NCBI GenBank assembly: GCA_947652605.1
Contig: OX393576.1
Coordinates: 61,046,966-61,110,965, forward strand
DNA from: Elmis aenea
Lineage: Eukaryota; Arthropoda; Insecta; Coleoptera; Elmidae
DNA length: 64,000 bases
Reading direction: 5' to 3'
Under the pieces are notes generated by a model that saw only the letters and a list, made by a program, of their open reading frames with translations, had not been told where the DNA came from and did not search any database. Both the position numbers and the translations under genes were made by a program. Shown here one piece after another: positions 33,590 through 46,520 of this stretch (positions within the stretch are counted from its first letter, which is position 1; each line of letters begins with the position of its first letter).

Positions 33590-35970
33590 AAATACTTATT
33601 AGTGAAGGAGTAAGTTTTTTATTACGCAATTTCGGGATAACTTTACTAAAATTGTAGCTCTCCTTAAAATCGGCATTCCAACTGAATCACCCAGCATTTC
33701 GTATTTCAGGAAGACTTTGGCACCTTTTTTTATTGCAGCATAAGGTCTGCTTGCAACATAAACTTAGATCATCGCTTTAATAAGCCAGCGCAGAAATAAA
33801 ATAAAATATATTGTCAGTAATTACATTCTTGATTGACGTACGTGGACATCGATTAGAAATTACTCGAAGAAGGAGATGAGATTATCTAAGACTTCCGACA
33901 ATTTGAGACGTCGCCTTAAAAAAATCGCAACTGGAATTTTACAATGCAACATTAAAGAAAACGTCAAGATTCGTTCTGAAATCACTTGCCCGAGGTTGCA
34001 GCCAACAAAAACCAATTGCCACGACCGCTTCCATCAAGTGTTCAACCGACGATTTATAAATTAAAAGATTCGAGGTGTGTAAAACAGAGCAAAAACTGGA
34101 TTAACATCGTTCGAACATAACTAGATAGTAATGAGATATTCTCCTCGCATTGTTTAGATGGTTAAGGCATCTTCAGACACGCATGCGAAGATCTATTACA
34201 AAATACTTAAGTAATTACGTGAAAAAATGATACAGCCCTAGGCTACGATGTTATATATATGGTTAGCCAATAATTACAAGTTGAATTAAAAATAAATTGC
34301 ATAATACACTAAAATAAAGCACTTCTAGAGTCATGGCCAGTATTACACTAGAGCCCAATTCCACAAAATTTGGCGTGACTGCAATAATTTTTGAGTTTTT
34401 GACGAGAAAAGTTTCAAGGATTAAACAAATTTTTATAAATTTGGAGACTTACAAAATGACTTTATCCCATAAAAAAATCTGAATGGAACAAATGTTGTCC
34501 TTTGTCAGTTTCATAGCAGATGTTAGGGGAAAACAATCGGAAAATCCTCATTCAACCGAATATATTTCAGTGGTTGATCACGAATGCGGATTCATTGGAC
34601 AATCAATCACGCCGCTCTTGCTAAATTGTAATTGACTGTCAATTACCGCTGATGAAGCTTCCAACGTCGGCTATACGAAATCGGAAGAATGTGCGCCAAT
34701 TACTCTCCAATTTATTTTTGTTACCAATTCTACTATTTTATCTTTATTAGAAATTTTGTTTAATTGATGTGACATACCAAAAATAAACCACATTTAAATC
34801 TATAAAAAAACAGGTTAGCCTTGCTGTGAACTATTTTATTTCAACAACTGCGAACTTAAAAAAAAACTGTGTCACCACTTTAAAAAAATGTAATCTATCA
34901 AAACAGACACAAACAGATGCTAGACAAATAAGCGATCTTTAAATTAACAAAAAAAATAGAGTAGCTAAGAGGCAGTTGTTTAACAAATGACGTGCTACTT
35001 TTGTTTCACAAAAAAAAAAACAATCAACAATCGGCTATTAAAAGATTAGTTAATTCGTCTTACATCTTAGAGACCACTATAAAAGGAAATAATACCTAAT
35101 TATAACTACTTAAAGAAGTGAAATTTCCAGTCACATGATTACAATAATAGTATCTTCTAAATAAAGCATTATTTTATTAGACAATTTAATAACAATCTCA
35201 TTGCCTTGCACAACGCAAATTTCGTGAGTATTATTTTTCTCCTTTGTTTTATTCGACCTAATTACACAAAACGATAAAGGGTAATTGCGACCGAACAGGA
35301 AATAAAATTGTATCAAAACTGATCAGATTTGCAATAGCGCGTTATTTTGGACTACATCCGGAGTTCGAATAACCCAATACATCTCATCTCATTAGCAGAT
35401 ATCGACTTGGAGAGTCGAATTTGCGAAGGAACAAGTAGATTAGGGAAATATCATTACCGCAGTTTCAGGATTTCAAAATTATTATTGCCTCCATAAACGC
35501 AGGCGAATGGAAATGTACACTCACAACTTTATAACCACAATAGCTAATGGCTACGTTTCTGTCTAACGAAGCTGCGACAAAATATTAGGCCATAATACTT
35601 TAATAGTTTTGAAATCTTTAACCATTTCTTGGAGAAGCAAATTTGCTAATAAAGTTCAATACAAAAATTACAAGAAAATCTTTTTTTTTTAATATTGAAA
35701 TTTAAGAATAACTATAACAGTTGTAATTCTATAGAATTTCACAATAAGTTCTTTCATTATTTTCCAAATTTTTGGGCTCATGTAAGTGATTACAAGACAA
35801 TATCACACAAAAGGCAATTTAAAAAAGTCTTCAGTACCGAAGAATTAAGTAGCATTAGAATAAGCATTGAGATAGATAATTGGCAACCCTTAGCACTTTA
35901 ATTTTTCTACAATTAGTCGCTTCAAAGTATGAACAACGTTCAGATCACTAGTCATAGCACTCAAACTTTG
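33590..35970. other. No recognised gene or element
   Basis: A+T-rich; ORFs at 33876-34064, 35131-35316 and 35695-35901 show no domain. Confidence 0.45.
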
Positions 35971-35981
35971 TAAGTTGTAAG

Positions 35982-37249
35982 CAGGGTGGATAAAAATCAT
36001 GATTTTTAAAAAAAAATCAAAAAAATCGATTTATTTGATTTAAATCAGATTTTTTTGATTTAAATCAGATTTTTTTGATTTAAATCAGATTTTTTTGATT
36101 TAAATCAAATGTACCATATTATCGAATTTAGTGACATATTCACATGCTATTTCTGTTTTGTGCTAATATATTTAATAACCAATATATTAAATTCATTGGT
36201 GAATTTTTGTCAAAATGAAAAATTAAATATAATGATTAAGAATTTTAAAAAAATCGGTGCTAAATGGTGATGTTTAATTAATTATATACAGGGTGTCATT
36301 AGTGCGGGATCGGTCGATTGTGGCTAAACGGCTTGAGATATGAAGTTGATTCAAATGCTATTTTATACAGTTTTTTTCTAAACACACAATAAAAATATTT
36401 TCAAATATACAGGGTGAGTCACCTTTCTGGAACTAATAGCAACTTTTATATTTCAAATACAACACCCAATTTTTTATTTAATATTTTTGACCGCCTTAAT
36501 TTTAGCTTTGCATCAATATAAAATACTACAGGTTTTTATACGGCGTTGTAGAAAAAAATTAATTTTCTAAATTATTCAAGGTTTTAAGTCTTTATTTAAA
36601 AAGTTCTCCTGAAGTTATTTTGAAGTACAGAGTTGTAATTTGGTATGGACATGCAGAAAAAATTTCTCTGTTCCCCAGATATGAAAAAATTTGAATCACA
36701 CATACAGGGGTGTTTATAAATAGGTGGCAACTTCCATGATTTTCAGAAGCTCGTAACTCGATTTTTTCAAATGCAAATCCCTGTATTTTTTTATGTCATC
36801 GAATTCGTCTTTAAAAGAGCTTCATTTTTTGTTAAGGATGTCCTATACCCAAAACTCATACTTTTCGAGATATTCGACATTTTTCTTCAAATCGTTATTG
36901 AAGCAATAGAGTGCCGTGGAAATTGAAAAAACTGACTGTTCACTTCGCTAACGTCAAAAACTTGCATTTATTTTTTGAATTATTGCATTTCCGCAATGAA
37001 TATTACTTTGCAAGAGCAAATTGATATGGTTTATTCACCATTTCGTGTATTTAATTACTAATATGTAGTAATACAATTTTGTTTTATTATAAATATTATA
37101 TTGTACTCATATAATCTGTGATTTAAATTGATAATTTAAAAAAAAAAATCACTTGATTTAAATCAATGATTTTTAAAAAAAAATCGCTTGATTTAAATCA
37201 TGATTTAAATCGTGATTTAAATCAATTGATTTAAATCTGCTCAACCCTG
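35982..37249. mobile_element. Non-autonomous hAT-type element, copy A, 1268 bp
   Basis: Left end CAGGGTGGATAAAAATCATG, right end complement CAGGGTTGAGCAGATTTAAA. Flanks GTTGTAAG (35974-35981) and TTTGTAAG (37250-37257) agree at 7 of 8. The left subterminal region has three tandem 20-bp units (AGATTTTTTTGATTTAAATC); the right has GATTTAAATC repeats. The interior carries an ACAGGGTGTCATTAGTGCGG end (36288), ACAGGGTGAGTCACC (36408) and ACAGGGGTG (36706), i.e. embedded ACAGGGTG-family sequence. No transposase. Confidence 0.85.
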
Positions 37250-37257
37250 TTTGTAAG

Positions 37258-38394
37258 TATTGCTAACCAGAAAAGTCCAGAATGGTTAGAAACGTTTGGA
37301 GCTCCGAAAATTCTTTACTGTGGTTTAAAAAAAGTGTCAAAAATCACTTCGTTTTATGGTTTGTTTAAACTAGAATATAATTTAAGTATCACCACCCAAG
37401 TAGCAATTTAACTTTAATCTGAAATAGAAGTATTTATTAACACAAACGGACTTCTGCCGGTTCACCTTTTGTACGAAATCAGTTCACAGTTGGTTGCGTT
37501 ATAAAACAGAACCGTTTCCGGTGCACAATTACTTATCATTTAATAAGCTCTCAAAAGTAAAAAGTGATTTAAAAAAATCAAACAAAGATGCTTGAACGTA
37601 TATAATTGTCTGTTTTTTACCAAATTTTTAACGCATTTGTTTGTTTTTCGCAGTCAGTTATTTATTATTAAAAGTATCTACCAATATTGTTTATGAAATG
37701 AGTTTTGAGTTTGCAACAAAAATATAACAACCAAGCATTAAAATTTATTGCTAGCAGACGTTACGCAAAACAACAAGCGCCCTAATTGTGAATGTATTTA
37801 ATTGTATTTGCTCTGAGTTATTTTATCTGGCAACCTCCAGTGGTTTGAAATAACTAACAATAAAGTCTAAAAGTAAAGGGCAGTAGTTTTAGTTAAGCTT
37901 TATCTTGGTTTCGCTTTCATCTATCCATTACCCTTTTTTTCCCGAGGCTTTATATACAATGCTATTTTTCATAGTAACCTTTTTTATTATGGCCATAATT
38001 TACAAGAGAACAAAGTAATACGTAACGTAGCAAAACACACATCGAGTCCAACTAAAAACTGACGGTTTTAAGTATATAATATATTTACATGAGGATTTCC
38101 ATATTCGTTATTTCTGCGAACAGCCACGCAAATCTAAACAATACACATTCTGCATATGGTAAAGCACTTCCAATTAATTGTGCTCAACATGAGATGTGCT
38201 TCTGCTACCTCCCTCGTACTACACAAAACGTTAAATTAAATAAACAACACTAGTTGTTACTGATACCGACAATGTTCAACAACTGCACGCACAATTTAAA
38301 GAATGTATAACTGAGAATAGCGATTTGTTGAATTGTAAATATTTTCTAAAACGTATAATTTCCTGGAAGATCTTGTTAACAAATAAATGTGTGC
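37258..38394. other. No recognised gene or element
   Basis: A+T-rich non-coding sequence. Confidence 0.45.
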
Positions 38395-39165
38395 TATTTC
38401 CTACAGAAATTATTCCTAAAACGACTAAAACTTATCATCGGAAAAAAAATCTGATTCCAAATCATTAGTGTGGATTTAGAGATAAACATAGCACGTTAGA
38501 TCAAGTACATCGGATAACTAATGTCATAGAGAAAGCGTTAGAAAACAAAGAAGTCTGCTCAGCTATCATTTTAGATGTGGCCCAGGCCTTTGATAAGGTC
38601 TGGCACAAAGGGCTTGTGAACAAAATAAATAAATTGCTACCAGAATAATATGCTAAATTACTGAAATCGATTATTTAGAATAAAACAAGAAGATTAGTAC
38701 TCGGGATATAGAAAAACAGAACTGGAGTACCGCAGGGCAGCGTCCTTGGACCTATACTCTATTTGTTCTATACAGCTGATCTGCCAAAAATAAAAAAATG
38801 TGACTATTGCCGCGTTCGCAGATGACACTGCAACCCTAGCAGATGATAAAGACATAGAAGCCACGACAAATAAACTTCACCAAGCCAGTGATCAGATATT
38901 CAATTGGACCAGGGAATGGAAGATAAAATTAAACGAACAAAAACGTAAGGAATTCGTTTCTCATCACTATAAATGGTAATGCTGTTCCTTACGAAAATAC
39001 TGCCAAATATTTAGGAACAACGTTAGACGCTAAACTAAGATGGAAGGAACACGTAAAAAAGAAGAGAACTGACTTGGGTTTAAAATATAGGAAATTATAT
39101 TGGCTGTTGGGGCGCAATTCCCAACTGTCAATATACAACAAAGTATTAATCTTATCAAAGATCAC
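38395..39165 (+). pseudogene. Jockey-like reverse transcriptase relic
   Basis: The plus strand gives LFLKRLKLIIGKKNLIPNH, a stop, then CGFRDKHSTLDQVHRITNVI, LDVAQAFDKVWHKGL, TGVPQGSVLGPILYLFYTAD and, after a one-base shift, FADDTATLADDKD. It continues with AKYLGTTLDAKLRWKEHVKK and YRKLYWLLGRNSQLS. The block order matches the element at 17522-19015 and clearly belongs to the same family. Several stops and frameshifts make it older than that copy. Both the 5' end and the C-terminus are missing. It sits between the two paralogous hAT elements. Confidence 0.85.
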
Positions 39166-39249
39166 TTTAGTAAAACACATGGGACAAGATCAACATAAGT
39201 CTGTAGTTTTTATTTATTAATTTTGAAAGTGGCTCAAGTCACTTTACAG

Positions 39250-40426
39250 CAGGGTGGATAAAAATCATGATTTTTTCAAAAAATCAAAAAAATCGATTTA
39301 TTTGATTTAAATCAGATTTTTTTGATTTAAATCAAATGTACCATATTATTGAATTTAGTGACATATTCACATGCTATTTCTGTTTTGTACTAATATATTT
39401 AATAACCAATATATTTAATTCATTGGTGAATTTTTGTCAAAATGAAAAATTTAATATAATGATTAAGAATTTTGAAAAAATCAGTGCTAAATGGTGATGT
39501 TTGTCGATTGTGGCTAAACAGCATGAGATATGAAGTTGATTCACATGTTATTTTATACAGTTTTTCTCTAAACAACACAATAAAAATATTTTCAAATATA
39601 CAGGGTGAGTCACCTTTCTGGAACTAATAGCAACTTTTATATTTCAAATACAACACCCAATTTTTTATTTAATATTTTTGACGGCCTTAATTTTAGCTTT
39701 GCATCAATATAAAATACTACAGGTTTTTATACGGCGTTGTAAAAAAAAAATGTTCTAAATTATTCAAGGTTTTAAGTCTTTATTTAAAAAATTCTCCAGA
39801 AGTTATTTTGAATTACAGAGTTATAATTTGGTATGGACATGCAGAAAAAATTTCTTTGTTCGTTCGATATGAAAAAATTTGAATCACACATACAGGGGTG
39901 TTTATAAATAGGTGGCAACTTCCATGATTTTCAAAAGCAAGTAACTCGATTTTTTCAAATGCAAATCCCTTTATTTTTTTATGTCATCGAATTCGTCTTT
40001 AAAAGAGCTTCATATTTTGTTGAGTATGTCCTATACCCAAAACTCATACTTTTCGAGATATTCGACATTTTTCTTCAAATCGTTATTGAAGCAATAGAGT
40101 GCCGTGGAAATTGAAAAAACTGACTGTTCACTTCGCTAACGTCAAAAACTTGTCATTTATTTTTTGAATTATTGCATTTCCACAATCAATATTACTTTAC
40201 AAGAGCAAATTGCTATGGTTTATTCACCATTTCGTGTATTTAATTACTAATAGTAATACAATTTTGTTTTATTATAAATATTATATTGTACTCATATAAT
40301 CTGTGATTTAAATTGATTTTTTTTTTAATCACTTGATTTAAATCAATGATTTTTTTTAAATCACTTGATTTAAATCATGATTTAAATCGTGATTTAAATC
40401 AATTGATTTAAATCTGCTCAACCCTG
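39250..40426. mobile_element. Non-autonomous hAT-type element, copy B, 1177 bp, perfect TSD
   Basis: Paralogue of copy A with the same ends and a perfect 8-bp TSD, CTTTACAG (39242-39249, 40427-40434). It has one 20-bp AGATTTTTTTGATTTAAATC unit where copy A has three. It also lacks about 36 bp around the ACAGGGTGTCATTAG segment (near 39500). It keeps the ACAGGGTGAGTCACC and ACAGGGGTG segments. Confidence 0.9.
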
Positions 40427-40439
40427 CTTTACAGTAATG

Positions 40440-42360
40440 AAAAATGACAATTCGTTAGTCTATGCGAAATTATGTGTACAGAGAAAAATATAAGTAACCG
40501 AGATAACAAATATAAGACATTTCTTGATATTTAGCATAAATATTTGTATGCACATCAAAACGCAAAACATTTAAAATCTCAAAATAACATATAATTGACT
40601 CATGTTACTTTCAAAATAAACGATTCATTTATCTACTTATCCTTCTTGTAACATAAATTTAGAAAGCCAAATAAAAATTTTAAATAATCTTCCACAAAGA
40701 TTTGACCTAACTACGCAATTTTAGAAAAATTTCAACTCTTCCAAGAAGCAATCATCACAATCTGTAGTTGAAAATTATAATTTTATCAATTGCCGCCTAA
40801 ACGCTTGTACTCTGGCGACTGTCTTAAGATTAATGACGGTCTAAATTGCCGTTTGTTTTTTCCACATGAAGTTACATTACCCAGAATGTTACCTAACCTA
40901 ACACACAAATTATCTTAAGCGACGTAGAATTACAAAATATATAATTTGCAATCATTAGTGTTTTATAAAGCCCTTAATAGCCACATAATGTATCGTAAAT
41001 TTCAAACACGTTATGCATAAATCTCTTAAGCTTTACGACTAAATAAACTTTTAAACTACTTCAAAATGATAAAACGAGATAACATCTAGTGGTTAATGTA
41101 AACAAAAGATAAAAGTGTATTTATGCGTTTAAAAATCTAAGATAGTACATATGCACAAGTAGCTCACTCTTTAATGTACTTTCGTTTGTATTTCTGCTGT
41201 ATTTACCTTCGCTGAAGAGGTTTGTTGCTACTAGAAATCTTAAATAAATATTTAAATATGAATACAAGTACTTCCACGAATATTCTGCACAATGCATAAT
41301 GGATAGGTGAGATAAAAATTGCTGTAACATGCTTTACTTCATCATTTTGACAGCAAACAGGCAATTTAGTATTAAATTTAATTTAATATCTTGCGTAAAT
41401 GTGTTGTTAACTGAAGAAATTTTTATATTTCTCCACGGAGCACGATATATTTTTAATTACAACAGCAAACAAAAATTGTTTTAAGTAAATAAAGTTATTT
41501 TCAAGAATGTGTTAAGTGTTACCAGCAGCAATAATCCTTAATTTAATAAGTATTTACAATACTTTAAGTTCATTAAGCTAAACTGTGCTTTTTTTAAATA
41601 AAAACTTTTCAAAAACTTTCTGCAAATTTTTTCATTCTATTACAAATTTTATTACTTCGTATAATAATACATAAATGTTTATTTAATATTTAAAAAAATA
41701 CCCTTACACTTACTCACAATTTCTTTATCAAAGTTAGTACATTTTGTTTCTTTACGAGAAATTTATTTTGCTAAAAATTTTGCTTCCACGATATTTTCTC
41801 TATTACAATCACGTTTTGTATTTTAGTGATGAGAGAAATAATTTCTTAACCAACAAAGTGAAATAAAATTATAAAGCTCAAAAAAACACTCCAGTTGAAA
41901 AAAAATCGGCTAAACTTAACAGAATTTGGTAAGATCAATAAATACCGAATAAAAAGCCACTGCAACTTCCTCTGTAAATTAAAAGTTACAGCAAAAAAAG
42001 GTTTGTTTTTAATAATAAAAAGAATTTTTGGAAAAAATTAAATCAGACGATAATAAATAAGTCTTAAAATAAATAAGTAAAAAGTATTTTAAAAACAAGC
42101 TTTTATTAAAATGTACAAAAAGAAGAAGAAAAAAATTCCTAAAAGCTTTAGTCGCAAGAACTTAAACTAAATACCCATACGAAAATCAACGAGTTTATAA
42201 AATAACTTACAAGCATAATATAATTTAAGAAAAAAAAAGGATTAATAATAAACAATAGCATTTTGTTTCTTGTTGCTATTCATAAACAGAACAGGCGTAG
42301 AAGATGATAAATTTAAGTGAAAATTAAATTAAAATGATTAAAAGAAGGTTATTTTTACAA
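40440..42360. other. No recognised gene or element
   Basis: Very A+T-rich; no ORF with a motif. Confidence 0.5.
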
Positions 42361-42533
42361 TTCTATAGGTTCGTTCCAACAAGCGATTTAAAACCAATTC
42401 ATGCATAAATACATGAATTGGTTTATTCGCATGCGTGAACTATATACTAATAAATGTATTGGCTAGTATCAGCCCTTGTTGGAACGCTTTTACGACTAGC
42501 CTAACTGTAAATGACATTTGCGTCTACTGGGTT

Positions 42534-43917
42534 TAGAGAGTCCGGGAATTCCCGGGAAATTTAACCAAAAAATATTTCCCGTTTCCCGGGAATAGTGAGT
42601 CCTTCCCGGGCGGGAAATCCCAAAAATTCTAAAAAAGAATTCACCGAAAAGAAATTCAGTTTTGCAACAATATGGTAAGGAAAAGCACAGTGTAGAATTA
42701 AGTTTGCTCTTAGATTGTAAGACTAGATGGAATAGCATTATAACCATGGTTGAAAGATTTCTAAAAATGATTGAATCAGTTCGAAAAGAGTTAATTGATT
42801 TGAATTCCCTAACATTATTAAATGACAATAATATTCCAATATTATCGAATATATTCACTGCACTTAACCCAATTAAAGTAGCTGCTGAAGCATTGGGTAG
42901 ACGTGATGCAAATTTAGTTACAGCCGATGCGATTTTGAAATTTTACTTGATTCTTTGCGTGAAATTGATGATACTATATCAAGAGAACTGTTAAAAACTT
43001 TGTCACTCCGGGTTAAAACAAGAAGAAACCAAGATCTTGTGTCTTTAACAAAGTATCTTCAAACACTTGATTTACAATCTACAGCTAATTCAGAATTGCC
43101 TTCATCACCAGAGTCTAGAATTATACGTTATGCTCACGAGACGTTTAACAGGTTGTTTGGAAAAGAGGTTGAATGCGTTGAGGACGTTGAGGTTGATGAT
43201 ATGCAAATCCAGAGTGATGATTCATGTGGGGAAAAACCAATTTTAGTTCCTGATTTAAATGACAAATTGGCTGTAGCTATAAATGCAGCACTTAAAATTA
43301 AAAGAAAAGGCACCCAATTGCCACTTAATCAGACAACATATCTACAAAAGGAATTTCAATTATACAAAAATAAAGGAAACAACTAAAAATCTAAAGAAGT
43401 TATTGGACGCTTTATTGACCATACAGCCCACATCAATTGAGAGTGAAAGGGTATTCTTAGGGTGAAAGGGTATTCCAATTTTTGTACAAAAAAAAGATCA
43501 AATTTGAGCGATCGTTCTCTTAATTGTCTTACATTTTTAAAATCTTATTTTTTAAATCAAAAATAAATTAAATAGCATTTGAAATGAACAATTATATATT
43601 ATATATTAATTTATAATGAAATACTTTTTTATGTTACGTTTTGTACAATGATATCTATAGTTTATCATGTTATGTTTGTTTATTTCAATTTTTTTTTAAT
43701 TTTTCTTATTATTTTATTCTTACTATTTTTTAAATTAAATGTATTTGTTTTTATGAAAAAAATGTGTTTTTCAATTATTTTTCAACACTTTTACAAATTT
43801 TTCTTCCTAATTTCTAAAACTCTTAATTTTTCCCGGGTTTCCCGAGTTTCCCGGGAATAATGAATTCAATTTCCCGTTTCCCGGGAACAAAAATAATCCG
43901 GGAAACGTGACTCTCTA
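42534..43917 (+). mobile_element. hAT element, internally deleted, 1384 bp, perfect 8-bp TSD
   Basis: The ends TAGAGAGTC...GACTCTCTA form 9-bp TIRs. ACTGGGTT is duplicated exactly on both sides (42526-42533, 43918-43925). The subterminal regions repeat CCCGGGAA/TTCCCGGG many times near both ends. It contains the C-terminal part of a hAT transposase. The paralogue at 43964, which has ATTGGGTTCATGGAAATGAG uninterrupted, serves as the empty site. Confidence 0.93.
42662..43566 (+). pseudogene. hAT transposase, C-terminal half, frameshifted
   Basis: Three frames carry the parts in order. LDCKTRWNSIITMVERFLKM and NSLTLLNDNNIPILSNIF (42662-42994) come from the RNase-H-like core. LNDKLAVAINAALKIKRKGT follows (42955-43386). 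LKKLLDALLTIQPTSIESER (about 43390-43447) is the hallmark of the C-terminal dimerisation domain, and RSNLSDRSLNCLTFLKSYF ends at a stop, 43564-43566. A 19-bp tandem duplication (GTGAAAGGGTATTC at 43443 and again at 43462) breaks the frame inside the dimerisation domain. The BED finger and the N-terminal half are deleted, so the element cannot move on its own. Confidence 0.88.
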
Positions 43918-43963
43918 ACTGGGTTCATAGAAATGAGCACATCACAAGGGTAAACACCTTATA

Positions 43964-44397
43964 GGTTTGTTCCAACAAGCAGTTTATAACCGATCCTTGG
44001 ATGAATGCATGAACTGCTTTATTATTCGAATGCGTGAACTATGTACTAATAAATGTATTGCCCAGTATTAGCCGTTGTTGGAACGCTTTTACGACTGGCT
44101 CAACTGTAAATGACATTTGTGTTTATTGGGTTCATGGAAATGAGCGCATCGCAAGGGTAAACACCTTAAGAATCCAGTACTAAATGGGATTGGGAGGGCT
44201 ATGCATAGCCTACCAGAGCTTACGAAGTTATGAACAACGCATGCGTGTAAAAATCCCAGCAACAGTTCGTCCCTTCGTTGATGGACTATTTTGATCATCC
44301 GCAAATCAGTACATGAGACTGTGATGGAACGCGATATTGATACTGCGCAGAATCCTGACAGTACGTCGCATGGTCCATGGACTTGTTGAAACAAACC
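43964..44397. mobile_element. MITE with GGTTTGTTCCAACAAG TIRs, 434 bp
   Basis: Left GGTTTGTTCCAACAAGC and right (complement) GGTTTGTTTCAACAAG face each other, with TTATA on both sides (43959-43963, 44398-44402). A second internal GTTGTTGGAAC at about 44075 forms an inner hairpin with the left TIR. It is the most complete of three copies in the window. No coding capacity; the minus ORF 44089-44394 has no domain. Confidence 0.75.
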
Positions 44398-44402
44398 TTA
44401 TA

Positions 44403-45967
44403 AATATGACGAGGATTTAAATCCGCTTATGGCTAACTATATTAGTTAAGTGATTTCTTTTAACTTCACACAAATGTCGTCAAACATTGTTAGACTTTAT
44501 CAGAGTTTTTAAACCGACCAAAGGGCAAACCCTTAAACATCTTGAAACAAAGCAACTTGCTCCACTTTAATAATAAACGCTTGTTTTTAAGTTGGTGAAA
44601 AATAATTTAAAAACCTGTACTCACCAAATTCAGTCATGGTGTATTTATAACGAACAAGCTGCTTACCTGCAATAGAAAAAATAGTCAGAAATATAAATGA
44701 CATAAATAATACGATGTATAGAATTAACTGCCCTAAAATGCACAGCGGCCATTGAATGCATATTTAAAAGAATTTTTAAGAAAAGCTCAAAAAAAAACAA
44801 AAATAAAAAATATACACCAAAACAAAAGGGTTAATTTATCCTCGTTTTAAGTTTTTTCTTAAACGATTGCAGATAAATAACATCTGTTTGACATAATAAT
44901 AAGATTTAACAACGTTGCCACCATTAAACCGATGCTCCAACTCTTTTGACTAAATCACTTTTAAAAAAAGTTTGGTAATACCTGTTCATAATACACCGAT
45001 ATTCATATGTTTTTCACACAATTATACGTATATTTTTCTCTCATTTAACAACATGTGAGGTTCGTTGTGGTTATTACTGTAAATAAACGCGATAATCAAG
45101 GTGGTTGTGATCTCTAAGACACTCAGTACAACATCAAATTACCGTATGCATGAGAATAGAATGACAAACAAAAGCGCAAATGGGTAATTAACGAAGTACC
45201 CAGCAAAAGCCTACTAATTATCTCGTAATGTATGTTCCAACTAAAACGCTGATAAAACTGTTTGAGTATGTAAATAACGAATGCATTTCCCCACAACACA
45301 TACAGTAAGTATCTGTGTTACTTTCCTGCGGTAGCAGGAAGAAATTAAAAAAATGCTCATGCAATTTAATAAGGTCGAAACAGGAAACAGTTACGCGAGA
45401 CAACGAGCCGATTTTGTTGCTAAGTTAAGCTCTCTCGCATTGTGCTACAGATATGGGTTGCACATTGTTTTTCAACAAAAAAATAAACAATAAATTTAAT
45501 GACCAACACGCATACAGAAACACAGTATTTTGAATTTTAATAAAACCTACGCCAACAAAAAGTCGTCGCTTTTGTAAGTCTTTATATTTTATTTATAACG
45601 TTACGTTATTATACAAATTTACCCACGTTTCAAAAAAATAAAAACACTAGAACTTACTGACTTATAAAACAGACGGTTTACTGTTGACTGGTTAGGAATT
45701 TATCTTATTGTTTCAAGTACATGCAACGAAAAAAATGTGAGAATATTTTTATCGCCAACGGTAAAGCATCATTTTTAAAATCTACATATTTAATCGGTTA
45801 ATCTCAACTTAAATCAAGTGCCTTGAGTGTTAAACAGTTTTTTTCTAATCGGTGCATTGAATTATAGATTCAATTTTGTATTAAGACGCTCAGAGAGGCA
45901 ATAAAACAAACACTTTAAGAGATCATTACGTTCTCAAATGACTTTCTAATATTTATGCGTGTTCTAA
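44403..45967. other. No recognised gene or element
   Basis: A+T-rich non-coding sequence. Confidence 0.45.
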
Positions 45968-46042
45968 ACACTACCTACAAAGTAAATAAAACTGTTTCGT
46001 AAATCACACAAGATTTAATCTGCACTCACAATCAAATAAGTA
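45968..46042 (+). repeat. 75-bp direct repeat, left copy
   Basis: ACACTACCTACAAAGTAAAT and the following 55 bp recur at 47746-47820 in the same orientation with only a few differences. The two copies bound about 1.7 kb. Confidence 0.85.
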
Positions 46043-46367
46043 CCGTGATATCTAAAATCATCTTGGACAAATGTGCTTATGGATTTTAAAATAATTGTTG
46101 AAGCTAATATTCTTCTATTTACACATAGGTATGTCATTAATTTTTTGATTGTAAAAATTTGTAAAGCAGTTCTAAAGTTTTCTTTCTATTGTAATCTTAA
46201 GCAGTTTTTGAATTATTTTAATTACGGTTTTCACCAAAGAGCACAAATTTTACCTGATTGAAACCTATTTTCAAACTGGTGTGCTAGCTAGTTAATGGAA
46301 TTTGGAAATTCAGTCAGCGTTTATGTTTGGACGATTTTCGGGAGCACTTCCCAGACTTGGCAGAAAA

Positions 46368-46520
46368 GCCTCGTTCACATGGTGACACTAGCGTCGTGGC
46401 ACTAGATGCCGTGGCATTAAATGTCGTATAGTGTCGTCGTATGAACAGCCTGATGTCGCGATGCCACGATGTCATGACGCTAGTACCGTGACACTAGCGA
46501 TGTCGTGACACTAATATCAC
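46368..46520. repeat. Palindrome-rich repeat with GTGACACTAG motifs
   Basis: GCCTCGTTCACATGGTGACA (46368) faces an imperfect complement, GTGTCGTCGTATGAACAGCC, ending at 46450. The next 70 bp repeat GTGACACTAG/CTAGTGTCAC-like phrases. The layout resembles a small MITE, but no TSD was found. Confidence 0.45.

Larger units (their letters stand above)
42368..43963 (+). repeat. TIR repeat (GGTTCGTTCCAACAAGC), split by a hAT insertion
   Basis: Begins GGTTCGTTCCAACAAGCGA at 42368, runs to 42533 (TSD end), and resumes at 43918 after the hAT element with CATAGAAATGAGCACATCAC and AAGGGTAAACACCTTA. It then meets the next copy at 43964. Its own right half is missing, so it is truncated or fused to the neighbour. 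Confidence 0.75.
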
